From Capnocytophaga granulosa ATCC 51502 (GTDB lineage: Bacteria; Bacteroidota; Bacteroidia; Flavobacteriales; Flavobacteriaceae), in NCBI RefSeq assembly GCF_000411115.1, contig NZ_KE150253.1:434001-498000 (forward strand): a DNA stretch of 64,000 bases, given 5' to 3'. Below are positions 50,444 to 59,649 of the stretch, in pieces (the first letter of the stretch is position 1; each line of letters begins with the position of its first letter). The notes beneath the pieces were generated by a model. The model was not told the origin of the DNA. It searched no databases and saw only the letters and a program-made list of their open reading frames with translations. A program made the position numbers and the translations under genes.

Positions 50444-51556
50444 TTATTTTCTTTTATATGCTTCTATATTTGTAATAAATTCATCAAAAAGATAGCTTGC
50501 ATCATGAGGGCCTGGAGCTGCTTCAGGGTGGTATTGTACGCTGAATACGGGGCGGTTCTTTAGGCGAATACCCGCTACAGTACCATCATTGAGGTGTAGG
50601 TGGGTGATCTCTATATTGGGGTTCTTTTCCGCTAATTCCTTATCAACAGCAAAACCATGATTCTGGGAGGTAATCTCACTCTTGCCTGTAAGGAGGTTTT
50701 TTACAGGGTGGTTGATTCCTCTGTGGCCATTGCGCATCTTATAGGTAGGTACTCCTTGGGAGAGGGCAATGAGCTGGTGACCTAAGCAAATGCCAAATAC
50801 AGGCTTACCACTGTCAATAACTTGCTGAGTAAGTGTAATGGCCTCGGTTAGTGGTTCAGGGTCGCCAGGGCCATTGGAAAGGAAGAAGCCATCAGGGGCA
50901 AAAGCACTAAGTTCTTCAAAGGTAGCTGTATGTGGGAACACCTTGATATAGGCACCACGAGCCGCCAAGTTGCGCAATATATTGCGCTTGATACCCAGAT
51001 CCAAGGCAGCCACACGATAGGGGGCATTTTCATCTCCTACGAAATAAGCCTCCTTGGTGGATACTTCAGGGGCTAAGGCCAAGCCCTTCATGGAAGGTTG
51101 CGCCTTGAGCTGGGCTTTGAGTCCTTCTATGTTGTCCACTTCGGTGGAGAGTACCGCATTCATACTCCCATGATCACGTATGTAGGACACCAAGGCACGA
51201 GTATCCACATCGCTTACTACAAAGAGATTTTGTCTTTCAAGGAAAGCGCCTAAGGACTCTTCACTAATAGGGCGGGAGCCATACTCACTAAAGTTGCGGC
51301 ATACCAGTCCTGCAATCTTCACCCCGTCGGATTCGTTTTCCTCGGAGAAAGCTCCGTAATTGCCTATATGAACGGTAGCTGCTACCATGATTTGCCCGAA
51401 GTAGGAGGGGTCGGTAAAGATTTCCTGATAGCCAGTCATCCCTGTATTAAAGCAGATTTCACCAAAAGCACTACCTTCTTTTCCTACGGCTTTTCCATAG
51501 AAAACAGTGCCGTCCTCCAAGAGGACAATTGCTGGTTTTTTTTGTGTATATTTCAT
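50444..51556 (-). CDS. carA: Carbamoyl-phosphate synthase small subunit
   Basis: A 370-residue glutamine amidotransferase subunit. The N-terminal CPSase domain has FGEICFNTGMTGYQEIFTDP, and the class I amidotransferase domain has LSNGPGDPE, the nucleophile in FGICLGHQLIA, MRNGHRGINHPV and the His-Glu pair in VQYHPEAAPGP. It hydrolyses glutamine and passes ammonia to CarB for arginine and pyrimidine synthesis. carB is not in the window. A TATATTTG box at 51583-51590 (minus strand) is a probable -7 element. Confidence 0.97.
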   Translation of the reverse strand: MKYTQKKPAIVLLEDGTVFYGKAVGKEGSAFGEICFNTGMTGYQEIFTDPSYFGQIMVAATVHIGNYGAFSEENESDGVKIAGLVCRNFSEYGSRPISEESLGAFLERQNLFVVSDVDTRALVSYIRDHGSMNAVLSTEVDNIEGLKAQLKAQPSMKGLALAPEVSTKEAYFVGDENAPYRVAALDLGIKRNILRNLAARGAYIKVFPHTATFEELSAFAPDGFFLSNGPGDPEPLTEAITLTQQVIDSGKPVFGICLGHQLIALSQGVPTYKMRNGHRGINHPVKNLLTGKSEITSQNHGFAVDKELAEKNPNIEITHLHLNDGTVAGIRLKNRPVFSVQYHPEAAPGPHDASYLFDEFITNIEAYKRK

Positions 51557-51582
51557 TGGATAATCACCATGATTCTGTGCTG

Positions 51583-51590
51583 CAAATATA
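51583..51590 (-). promoter_or_regulatory. Putative -7 box (TATATTTG) for carA
   Basis: TATATTTGCA on the minus strand, 26 bases before the carA ATG; no TTG at 19-21 bases. Confidence 0.45.
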
Positions 51591-51740
51591 CGTCATTTTT
51601 CTGACTATACTTGGTTTTTTAATTAAATTTTGATAGCCAATCTTGCTTTTAAGGGGAAGAGATTTCCTAAATTGGCTAGGACTTGTAAGGCTATGTTTTT
51701 CAGTAAGTAACGCCTTATTCCAAATAAAATAGCATTGTTT

Positions 51741-53192
51741 TTACTCTGTGAATTTTTCTAAAGAGGGGATACCTCTTAGGTTATTTTCTCCTATTTCAGA
51801 GAGTGTGACCTCTTGTATCTTGTTATATCCCTTTTGAGAGTTCCATATATCTTTATTTGCTAATTGGATACTATATTCCTTTCTTTTGGAAAGAGGCTCT
51901 CGCGGATCGGGTAGGTTTAGGAAGATAGTATATTTTCCTTTGCTCATGCCACGCGGTAGCAAGAAAGTAGTCTTTAGTGTATTTGTTTTTCCTGCAAACC
52001 AGTAACGAGGATCATCGGCTAAGGGAATTCTATATTTCTCATTAGGTTTTTCTTCAGATATGAACAATAACTCCACTCTGCGAGGGTTGAAAGGAGATGC
52101 CCATCCCGTATTTTTCAGTAGTAATTCTATCTGATAGGGGCTTCCTATTTTGGGATTTTTGGTGAAGTAACCTTTCATTAGAGAAAAGCGATAACCCAAT
52201 CGCTTTTGAATTTCATTGAGGCATTTTCCTCCCTTCCATTGTTTGAAAACATCTTGATGATAGTCTCGATTGAGGTAAGACCAATGATATTGAGAGAATT
52301 GGGCTAAAGCATGGCTACATGTCGCTAGGGAAGAAAGTGCACAAGTCTCTCCTCCCATAGCAGTATATTTGCTTTCGGCCTCCCAATAATTTCTATATGT
52401 GAGGTTATTAGCAAAGGTGCCTCTATCATCTTCGTCTGCCAAAAAACAGTCATTATGGGCGGCAATACGAGCCAGAGGTGTTCCCTTGAAGGCTGTCGAA
52501 AGGCTGAGTGTATCCTTTGGGGTGATACCTTGGGTTAGGAGCTTGGCCTGAGGTGTACGCACAGCAATCATTCTATCAGAGGGGAGCGCATCCAAAAGAG
52601 CTGCAAGAACACGTGCTCTGGGAGCATACGCCTCCTCTTTAGGTTTGTATACATAATTATCTGTATAGTACCATTCTCCCCACACACCTACAAAACCAGC
52701 CTCCATCAGACAAATTACGTCTGAATATTCTTGGAGGATGGGTTTGAGTTGAGCTATATGTCTTTGGGTAATCTCCCAAGGGGCATCCCAAGGTCTTTCT
52801 TCTCTAGAAGAAGTATAAGCAAAGCGCACAATAGCCTTATTCCCTTCTTCACGCAGCACCCGCATATTGTGGCGGATTAGCTCAAGAAAAGCCTCAGATA
52901 TAGGTTTGTCACGGAATTCCTTTAGATAGTATATAGTGAACACAAGGGAGATGCCTTCCTCACGATATTTCTGGATATCACTTGCCGAGAGCATTTCGTT
53001 CTTGCTTGCAGAGAAACCACGATGCGTATAGAATCCTCGTTCAGGATTAAGGATATTTGCCTGACTTTCGATATACTGTTTTATTTGCATTTGATCATAA
53101 TCTGTAGGGACAGAAGGTGCTGCTTCAGAATTGGTTTTCTCACAATTGGCAAAGAGCAGTAAGCAGAATGGTAATAGAAGAATAGGTTTCAT
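51741..53192 (-). CDS. DUF4874/DUF4832 domain lipoprotein
   Basis: A 483-residue lipoprotein with lipid attachment at Cys17 (LLLFANCEK). The N-terminal DUF4874 part starts with LNPERGFYTHRG and has a TIM-barrel-like look (LVFTIYYLKEF, AIVRFAYT, CLMEAGFVGVWGEWYYTDN); the C-terminal DUF4832 part (about 290-470) is beta-rich (IELLLKNTGWASPFNPRRVEL). The pair is found in predicted glycosidase-like surface proteins, with no proven activity. It starts 7 bases after the CcsBA stop and is probably co-transcribed. Confidence 0.85.
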   Translation of the reverse strand: MKPILLLPFCLLLFANCEKTNSEAAPSVPTDYDQMQIKQYIESQANILNPERGFYTHRGFSASKNEMLSASDIQKYREEGISLVFTIYYLKEFRDKPISEAFLELIRHNMRVLREEGNKAIVRFAYTSSREERPWDAPWEITQRHIAQLKPILQEYSDVICLMEAGFVGVWGEWYYTDNYVYKPKEEAYAPRARVLAALLDALPSDRMIAVRTPQAKLLTQGITPKDTLSLSTAFKGTPLARIAAHNDCFLADEDDRGTFANNLTYRNYWEAESKYTAMGGETCALSSLATCSHALAQFSQYHWSYLNRDYHQDVFKQWKGGKCLNEIQKRLGYRFSLMKGYFTKNPKIGSPYQIELLLKNTGWASPFNPRRVELLFISEEKPNEKYRIPLADDPRYWFAGKTNTLKTTFLLPRGMSKGKYTIFLNLPDPREPLSKRKEYSIQLANKDIWNSQKGYNKIQEVTLSEIGENNLRGIPSLEKFTE

Positions 53193-53199
53193 GGAAAAG

Positions 53200-56100
53200 C
53201 TATTCTTTTAGATTCTTCCTTCTGATAAAAGACACAATGCCTAAAATCATGACAAACACAGCCGCATAATAGACAAAGTTTGGAGTAATCACTTTCTCTC
53301 CGCTGGCGTAGCTATGTAGTCCTGAAAGGTAGAAATTAACCCCAAAATAGGTCATCAGGATACTGGCAAAGGCTACCACACTGGCAAAGTTAAAGCCCCA
53401 TATGCCACGTAAGGAGGGGACAATACGCATGTGAATGACAAAGGCATAGACCATGATACTCACCAGCGCCCAAGTCTCCTTCGGATCCCATCCCCAGTAG
53501 CGTCCCCAGCTCTCATTAGCCCACTGGGCACCCAAGAAGTTCCCAATGGTGAGCATGATAAGTCCCACGGTAAGGGCTAGTTCATTGACGATAGTTAGCT
53601 CATCTACTACACCCTTGATTTTTTCTCGGTTCTTCGCCGTGGTGACAATCATGAGTAAGAGGTTGATAGCCCCTAAGATCATACCCAAGGTGAAAGGGCC
53701 ATAGCTACCTACAATTACCGCTACGTGGAGCATCAGCCAGTAGCTGTTGAGTACAGGCTGTAGGTTGCCTATGGAAGGGTCAAGCCAGTTCCAGTGGGCA
53801 ATCATCAGGATCATGGAGGTTACAAAGGCGGTGGAAGCGAGGCTCAGTGGTGAGCGACGGGCGAAACACAATCCAATACCCATAGTTGCCCATGCCACAT
53901 AGATCATACTCTCATAAGCATCACTCCATGGGGCATGGCCTGAGATATACCAGCGGAAAGCAAGCCCAGCGGTATGTAGGGCAAAGAGGAAAAAGAGCAA
54001 TCCTGTACATACTTGGGTGGTGATACGCAGCGCTTTGCGCTCCTTAAAGATACGCGCGATAAGCACGACAAACATGATTGTTCCTACATATAAGTACCAG
54101 CTAAAGAGGCTTTTGAAGACATCATACTTGTTGTAAAGTATCTCGGCTTCTATCTGTTTTTCGGAAGGAATTACCGCCTTACCTACGGCGCGTTGGTTCT
54201 GCTGGAGTACGCCAAGGATCTTATCGGCCTCACTGTAATCACCTGTCTCCACGGCATCTTTCACAGAGGAGAGGTACCAGCGGAAAGCGTGCTTGATAAA
54301 GCCTGCTTCGAGGGTGTCCTGCGTATAGGTAGGATTTTCGTAGATGTCCAATGGAGAAATCCACTTGTTGTTAGGGCTGTCTTTCAGTGGGAAAATACGC
54401 AACATACTCCCCGAAAGAGCGCGCTCCAAAAGGTGCATCTTGGTATCTACTTCCTTGAACTCCTTTTGGAATTGGTTAGGGTTGGAGGTGGAATAGGCCT
54501 CCACTAAGTAAGGATTGAGTTTGTTGTTATATTCCTTATCCAAGAAATCCAAAGCTCTTACGCGCTTAAGGCCTTTTTCTACACCTAAAATCTTGTGTAA
54601 GCTGTCGTTATCTTTTTTGATATAGAAGAAATCCACATTGTACCATAGCTGACGATTCAGCAGCATGGAGAGGAAAACTTGATTGGCATCCAGTCCGCGG
54701 AAAGTATCGGCCTTGCTGACTTTTCTAAGCAATTCAGAAGCAAAGGTATTGATTGGCTTCATACGGCCGTCTTCGTCTTGGATTACCAAGTGAGCAAAGC
54801 GGTCGGCATGTTCCTTCTTGACAGTAGTGGCCTTGATAAGCGAGTCTATCTGCTTGGGGGTCAGTTCAAAAGAATCATGTTGGGCATAGGCACCTACGGA
54901 AAAGAGCAAAGCCAAAAGAGTAAGAGCACCTCGGCGTTTGTCATAGAGCTTTTTGAGTTTTTGACTCAGTTGGACAAAACGTGTCTTTCCGAAGAACATA
55001 CTGGCGATAAGACCTATATAGAGTAGGGTATAGCCTATGTAAGTGAGCAAGGTTCCCCAGAAATCGTGATTGACAGAAAGAATAGTCCCTTTCTCATCGG
55101 GGAAGAAATTGGCTTGGAAGAAGCGATAGCCCTTATAGTTAAGGATATTATTCATGTAGATATCATATTTGAAAGTCTCCTCTGGTGAGGTTACAGTTAC
55201 TTTACTCTTGAAAGAGGAGTAACTACGCTCGGTGCCAGGGTATTTGTCAGCGATGAAGTCGTCCAGCCTCACTTTGAAAGGCAGGGGCGTACGCACCGAA
55301 CCATAGCTTAGGTGGAAGGTAAGTCCGCCTACCTCTGTTGAGGAGGGAGGGTTGATCTCATCACGCCTACCGATGACCTCCACTTTCTTGGTTTCACCTT
55401 CGCAGGTGATAGTCATCATAAGGGCACTGAGATCACCTGCATTTTGTTTTTTCTCAGGGATAGAGGCCATGACCATTTTCCCTTTTTGCATTGGCTCAGG
55501 CAGAACAAAGCGCATGCCGCCTATGTTGTACAAGCAGCGATATTGGAGAGGCTGCATACTATCTTTGGCTACCTCAAATACCTTTTGGTCTCCCATGGTC
55601 ATATAACTACCCATATAAGGGGTATGAATATAGCTTCCTTCAGGGGTTATTTGTAGGTTGATAGCTCCTTCGGTAGGGTTGTTCAGCGAGATGGGCAGGC
55701 CATGGAAGTTTTCAGTAGCGCCACTCTTGAGATAGTGCTCATGTCCTTCTCCGCCAGCGGCCTCTACAATCTTCAGATAGGATTCACCTTGGGGATCCGC
55801 TACAAAGGTAGCCTCGGCATGGGCGATAAATCGCTTGAGGTCTATACGGAAATCCTTTCCCTTGAAGTCAGAAGACCAGCTATAGGAGTTGGAGGTAAAT
55901 TCGGAGAAGAGCACCTCGGTTTGTTTGGCCTTGCGTAAGGGTTGTCCCTCGTAAGAGCCATCTACCTGAGCAGTGATATAGGTCAGCTCCGAGGTATAAA
56001 AGTCAGCCTCCTCTCCCTCGCGTAGGGCGAGCTTGCCTTCGTCGCTGATGTAGCGGGTAACGGCAGCCCCCACGATGATGAAGATCCAAGAGGCATGCAG

Positions 56101-56343
56101 GACGAAAACCGCCCAATTTTCGCGCTTGAGCAGGCGATAGCGGCCAATATTCCCGATAAAGTTGATGACAAAAAGCGCCATGATGAGTTCAAACCACCAA
56201 GCGTTATAGATCCAGATTTTGGCTGTGTCGGTATTATACCAAGTTTCCACAAAAGTACCCATAGCAAGGGCAGCCCCATAGGCCAAGAAAAGCACTGCCA
56301 TCAGGCGAGTAGAAATAAGGAATTGCGTGAGTTTTTTAAGCAT
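53200..56343 (-). CDS. ccsBA: Cytochrome c biogenesis protein, ResB-CcsA fusion (system II)
   Basis: A 1047-residue fused protein. Residues 1 to about 460 are ResB/CcsB-like: three membrane helices, a large periplasmic domain and a fourth helix (GTLLTYIGYTLLYIGLIASM). A middle periplasmic part starts after residue 490. The C-terminal 270 residues are CcsA with the tryptophan-rich haem-handling motif ESWGRYWGWDPKETWAL and flanking helices with conserved His residues. It exports haem and ligates it to c-type cytochromes. The fusion is normal for Bacteroidota. A TTG-N20-TATTTTTG promoter lies 24 bases before the ATG. Confidence 0.94.
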   Translation of the reverse strand: MLKKLTQFLISTRLMAVLFLAYGAALAMGTFVETWYNTDTAKIWIYNAWWFELIMALFVINFIGNIGRYRLLKRENWAVFVLHASWIFIIVGAAVTRYISDEGKLALREGEEADFYTSELTYITAQVDGSYEGQPLRKAKQTEVLFSEFTSNSYSWSSDFKGKDFRIDLKRFIAHAEATFVADPQGESYLKIVEAAGGEGHEHYLKSGATENFHGLPISLNNPTEGAINLQITPEGSYIHTPYMGSYMTMGDQKVFEVAKDSMQPLQYRCLYNIGGMRFVLPEPMQKGKMVMASIPEKKQNAGDLSALMMTITCEGETKKVEVIGRRDEINPPSSTEVGGLTFHLSYGSVRTPLPFKVRLDDFIADKYPGTERSYSSFKSKVTVTSPEETFKYDIYMNNILNYKGYRFFQANFFPDEKGTILSVNHDFWGTLLTYIGYTLLYIGLIASMFFGKTRFVQLSQKLKKLYDKRRGALTLLALLFSVGAYAQHDSFELTPKQIDSLIKATTVKKEHADRFAHLVIQDEDGRMKPINTFASELLRKVSKADTFRGLDANQVFLSMLLNRQLWYNVDFFYIKKDNDSLHKILGVEKGLKRVRALDFLDKEYNNKLNPYLVEAYSTSNPNQFQKEFKEVDTKMHLLERALSGSMLRIFPLKDSPNNKWISPLDIYENPTYTQDTLEAGFIKHAFRWYLSSVKDAVETGDYSEADKILGVLQQNQRAVGKAVIPSEKQIEAEILYNKYDVFKSLFSWYLYVGTIMFVVLIARIFKERKALRITTQVCTGLLFFLFALHTAGLAFRWYISGHAPWSDAYESMIYVAWATMGIGLCFARRSPLSLASTAFVTSMILMIAHWNWLDPSIGNLQPVLNSYWLMLHVAVIVGSYGPFTLGMILGAINLLLMIVTTAKNREKIKGVVDELTIVNELALTVGLIMLTIGNFLGAQWANESWGRYWGWDPKETWALVSIMVYAFVIHMRIVPSLRGIWGFNFASVVAFASILMTYFGVNFYLSGLHSYASGEKVITPNFVYYAAVFVMILGIVSFIRRKNLKE

Positions 56344-56366
56344 TTTTTGAGTGTTTTCCTAAGGGG

Positions 56367-56397
56367 CAAAAATACGAAATATAATGATAAAAGGCAA
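56367..56397 (-). promoter_or_regulatory. Promoter of the ccsBA operon
   Basis: On the minus strand TTG (complement of 56395-56397), 20 bases, TATTTTTG (complement of 56367-56374). Confidence 0.7.
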
Positions 56398-56400
56398 ACA

Positions 56401-56434
56401 AGTTTTGAGTTTTGAGTTCTGAATTTTGAGTTAC
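56401..56434. repeat. 7-base-period repeat (AGTTTTG)n
   Basis: AGTTTTG, AGTTTTG, AGTTCTG, AATTTTG, AGTTACG in exact 7-base phase between the divergent ccsBA promoter and the decayed gene. Confidence 0.75.
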
Positions 56435-56500
56435 GACACTGACCACACATTGCCAACAACTAATTACTGTTAATCAACTTCATTTTATTATTATAAGATG

Positions 56501-56531
56501 TTGTTTTTGCTTCTAAAATGTTGTAATTTTG
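56501..56531 (+). promoter_or_regulatory. Promoter of the decayed gene
   Basis: TTG at 56501-56503, 20 bases, TAATTTTG at 56524-56531. A GGGGTT...AACCC hairpin follows in the leader (56555-56577). Confidence 0.6.
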
Positions 56532-56591
56532 TATTCTGAAATTTAAGAAATAAAGGGGTTCAGTCAGCTGTAACCCTAAAACACTACAGTC

Positions 56592-57077
56592 ATGAAAAAA
56601 CAACTCATTCAAGCCCTTTGGGCTATTACCAATGGGCAACCCTAACAGCAAGGAGAGAAAACAGTCTATCCCTCCATACGAGAACAACTCAGTGCGATTA
56701 AGATACTTATGTCCTTAGACGATTGGCAGGAGCTGCCTTCTGTAGCTTCTATAGAGGACGAAAAGCCTGTCCCCCAAGCCTTACCTTGCACTGCTAAAGA
56801 TACCCCTGCCGTACAACCATCTGATTCTGAAGTAGTGAGAACACCTCCAAAAACAGAGAATATAGCTCAGCAGACAACTAATACACCTCAACAGGCAACC
56901 AATACACCTCGACAGGCAACAAAACCTACAACCGGTTACAGACGTACTTATCAGGAGTGGTTTGCTCAAAATGAATTGCTTGAAAAGCTGTTACTTGAAG
57001 AGAAAGCTAAAAAAACACAAACCAAATTAAGTAAAAAGACAAAGTCTAAAAGTACACTGCCAGACTCTTCTGTATAG
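56592..57077 (+). pseudogene. Decayed gene with in-frame stop at codon 18
   Basis: From the ATG at 56592 the frame reads MKKQLIQALWAITNGQP, then TAA, then continues without shift as QQGEKTVYPSIREQLSAIKI and onward from an internal ATG (56709, MSLDDWQELPSV) to a stop at 57077. The first 45 residues have a helix-turn-helix-like look; the rest is a Gln/Thr/Pro-rich linker (QQTTNTPQQATNTPRQA) and a Lys-rich tail. Promoter and leader are intact, so loss may be recent, or translation may start at 56709. I do not recognise the family. Confidence 0.5.
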
Positions 57078-57267
57078 GAAACTTCGTTGGCGAGAATGTT
57101 ATGATGAGTGTCAGCACCTTGTAGAAGAGGTTTATGTTAGTCAAGAAGGAGAAACTTATAGGAGGCAGTACTATTATCAAGAAGATACATATCATAATCC
57201 TATAGAAAGACTTGTTATAAGTGATTCTCCCGTAGAATTATCCAGGTACGAAATAGCGTATTACTAA
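57031..57267 (+). pseudogene. Frame-shifted coding remnant
   Basis: An open frame without a convincing start overlaps the end of the previous gene in another frame. It encodes LYRKLRWRECYDECQHLVEE and then VYVSQEGETYRRQYYYQEDT, composition typical of real protein. It is probably the 3' part of the preceding gene, or of a second gene, separated by a frameshift. Confidence 0.35.
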
Positions 57268-57290
57268 GGAATAAAATTCTCTTTAGTCGT

Positions 57291-57320
57291 TTGTTATTTA
57301 TTATTATTTTTGTATTTTTG
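57291..57320 (+). promoter_or_regulatory. Promoter of the CPA1 antiporter gene
   Basis: TTG at 57291-57293, exactly 19 bases, TATTTTTG at 57313-57320, 20 bases before the ATG at 57340. Confidence 0.8.
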
Positions 57321-57339
57321 CAACAAAATAAAAGACTCT

Positions 57340-58659
57340 ATGGAATTATACTACGCCTTTTCAGTAATTATTGTTTTAGCTGCTGTGTTCTCTTATCTGA
57401 ATGTCAGGTATGTAAAGCTCCCGATGACCATTGGGATCATGGTGATTGCCATGATGGTATCGGTAGGGATTCGCCTTTTCGGAGGGGCTATCTTTTCGGG
57501 TTTAGCGCATAGGTTGGAAGCATTCTTAGAGGGGTTTAATTTTACAGAAATTCTAATGAGTGCCATGCTTAACTTCCTACTTTTTGCAGCGGCCTTGCAT
57601 ATCAATGTCTCTGACCTAAAAGAATATAAGCTCCCGATCCTCACTTATGCGACGATAAGTGTGGTACTTTCGGCTTTCTTTATCTCGGGCTTACTCTACT
57701 ATATTGCCTCTTGGATAGGGATAGATATCCCTTATGTCTATTGCTTACTTTTTGGTACGCTCATCTCACCTACCGACCCTATTGTGGTTTTGGGAGTACT
57801 CAAGCAGGCCGATGTACCTAAGCGTATTGAGACAAAGATCACAGGTGAATCTCTCTTCAACGATGGGGTAGCCGTAGTGATGTTTGCCGTAGTGCTTAAG
57901 CTGGCTACCGACGCTACTTTTGAACCTTCGTTTAATGCTATAACCAAGCTCTTCCTTTTGGAAGCAGGGGGAGGGATATTTTTAGGGGCTATCTTGGGTT
58001 GGATTGCCTCCGAGATGATGAAGAAGGCCGATGACTACCATGTGAGTGTTTTGGTAACCCTTGCGGTAGTGATGGGTGGTTTCTTGATAGCCAAGGCTTC
58101 CCATGTGTCTTCGCCTTTGGCGATGGTTATTGCAGGGCTTTTTGTAGGTAATGTAGGCAAGAAGGCCAGCAGTGAGGAGAATAGGGATTACCTGAGTAAG
58201 TTTTGGGCGATTGTGGATGAGATCATGAACGCTATTCTCTTCCTCTTTATCGGGTTTGAGATGCTTTTGATAGATAATTTAGACAAACAATTCCTCTTGG
58301 GCGGGATTGCCATTGTGGTATGTCTTTTGGGTCGTGCCTTGGCGATTTATATCCCAGCTCAGACAATCTTGCGCAAGGTTAGCTCCTATTCGCGAGGTTC
58401 CCTTATTACCATGGTATGGGGGGGGGTACGTGGCGGCGTTTCTATTGCTTTGGTGCTTTCTATCCCTCAGGATCAGGGGGTGATGAAGGAAACCCTCTTG
58501 CAGGTTACTTATATAGTGGTGCTCTTCTCTATTTTGGTACAGGGACTTACCGTGGGTAAAGTAGCCAAAGATGCCTTGCACCGAGACGAGGTGATGATTC
58601 GCCTTAAGCGTATAAGAGCCGCACATCAGCGCAAGTTAAATACACAAAACGATTTGTAA
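57340..58659 (+). CDS. Cation:proton antiporter, CPA1/NhaP type
   Basis: A 439-residue protein from the ATG at 57340, just after a promoter (an upstream in-frame codon falls inside the promoter). It has about twelve membrane segments and the CPA1 hallmarks [33 protein letters not shown] (GESLFND with the ion-binding Asp) and [18 protein letters not shown] near the C-terminus. It exchanges Na+ or K+ for protons at the inner membrane. The next gene starts 5 bases after its stop. Confidence 0.92.
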   Translation: MELYYAFSVIIVLAAVFSYLNVRYVKLPMTIGIMVIAMMVSVGIRLFGGAIFSGLAHRLEAFLEGFNFTEILMSAMLNFLLFAAALHINVSDLKEYKLPILTYATISVVLSAFFISGLLYYIASWIGIDIPYVYCLLFGTLISPTDPIVVLGVLKQADVPKRIETKITGESLFNDGVAVVMFAVVLKLATDATFEPSFNAITKLFLLEAGGGIFLGAILGWIASEMMKKADDYHVSVLVTLAVVMGGFLIAKASHVSSPLAMVIAGLFVGNVGKKASSEENRDYLSKFWAIVDEIMNAILFLFIGFEMLLIDNLDKQFLLGGIAIVVCLLGRALAIYIPAQTILRKVSSYSRGSLITMVWGGVRGGVSIALVLSIPQDQGVMKETLLQVTYIVVLFSILVQGLTVGKVAKDALHRDEVMIRLKRIRAAHQRKLNTQNDL

Positions 58660-58664
58660 ATGAA

Positions 58665-59426
58665 ATGAATACAAGCCATTGGTTACATGTACTTAGCCTA
58701 TTTGCTTTAGTCTGTTACTCTTATGCACAAGAGAGGACAGATTGGGAGCATGAATTTCTACACAAGGGGGTAAAAACACTTCGTATCAGGGGCTACCATG
58801 TCAAGGAAAATGGTGCAGTAGCTCAAAAAGGGTCGCTTCTGGCCGAGATGAACATAGAAAAAACCTTTGATGCACAGGGTAACCTTGTCAAGGAAATATT
58901 CTTTGACGAGCGCAATGCAGAGACCTTGCGCTACGAATATACCTATAGCAAGCAGAAGGTAAAGAAATACAAACTACACTTGGATCCTCAAAGGGAGAAA
59001 GTAGGTATTACCGTGTTCAATTGTGATGGAAGGGGCAATGTAACCAAAGAGGAGACTTATGACCAAGAGGGGACGTTACAGTATTCTGCTTTTTTCGTCT
59101 ATGATCAGGCAGGAAGAGAAACCGAAAGTAACTTTCTACGCGATGATTTCTCGGCCAAGTTCAATTCTACCTATGACCATAAGGGGCGCCTCTTAGAACA
59201 GGAACAACATATAGTGGATAAGGGGGAGAATATTCTCAATAAGGCCAAATATCGCTACAATAGCCATGGGGATTGTGATCGAATCCTCTCACTGCTCAAT
59301 AGAAATTTTGCTCAGAAGAAGAGTTTTGAGTACAAATATGATAAAAAAGGCAATTGGATAGGACGCTTTGAATACCAAGATGGCAAACCCACAACGATTA
59401 TTGAACGACAGATAGAATACTTTTAA
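58665..59426 (+). CDS. Exported YD-repeat-like protein of unknown function
   Basis: A 253-residue protein with a signal peptide (cleavage near residue 21, YSYAQ). The mature part is made of short beta repeats with patterns like KTFDAQGNLVKEIFF, NCDGRGNVTKEETYD, YDQAGRETESNF, YDHKGRLLEQEQ and YDKKGNWIGRFEY, i.e. YD/RHS-type turns without the RHS core or a toxin domain. Such proteins are common in Bacteroidota; a surface or periplasmic binding role is a guess. The last repeat ends at the stop, so the protein seems complete. Confidence 0.7.
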   Translation: MNTSHWLHVLSLFALVCYSYAQERTDWEHEFLHKGVKTLRIRGYHVKENGAVAQKGSLLAEMNIEKTFDAQGNLVKEIFFDERNAETLRYEYTYSKQKVKKYKLHLDPQREKVGITVFNCDGRGNVTKEETYDQEGTLQYSAFFVYDQAGRETESNFLRDDFSAKFNSTYDHKGRLLEQEQHIVDKGENILNKAKYRYNSHGDCDRILSLLNRNFAQKKSFEYKYDKKGNWIGRFEYQDGKPTTIIERQIEYF

Positions 59427-59460
59427 GTGAAAAGTGAAAAATGAAGAATGAAAAGTAAAG
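59427..59460. repeat. 7-base-period repeat (GTGAAAA type)
   Basis: GTGAAAA, GTGAAAA, ATGAAGA, ATGAAAA, GTAAAG in 7-base phase right after the previous stop. The remaining 190 bases before the next gene hold no gene that I can support. Confidence 0.7.
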
Positions 59461-59649
59461 CCAGCGAATACTTGGAGTTGGGTATGTGGGTGAAGAGTTA
59501 TAGACAATCGGAAGAGGATTGTAAAAAATGATATGAGTAGGCGTAGAGGCAAAATAGCATAAACAAGGTAGAGACGTGAGTTTATAGCGTCTATATTTGT
59601 AGATATTTATGGCATCTGTTATTGTACCTTATAAAGAGAAAACTATAAT

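Noticed and set aside
51633..51677. TAGCCAAT...ATTGGCTA hairpin upstream of carA as a riboswitch or pyrimidine attenuator
   Set aside because: It lies upstream of the likely transcription start of carA (box at 51583-51590), so it cannot be in the carA leader; it may only be a weak hairpin after the preceding gene.
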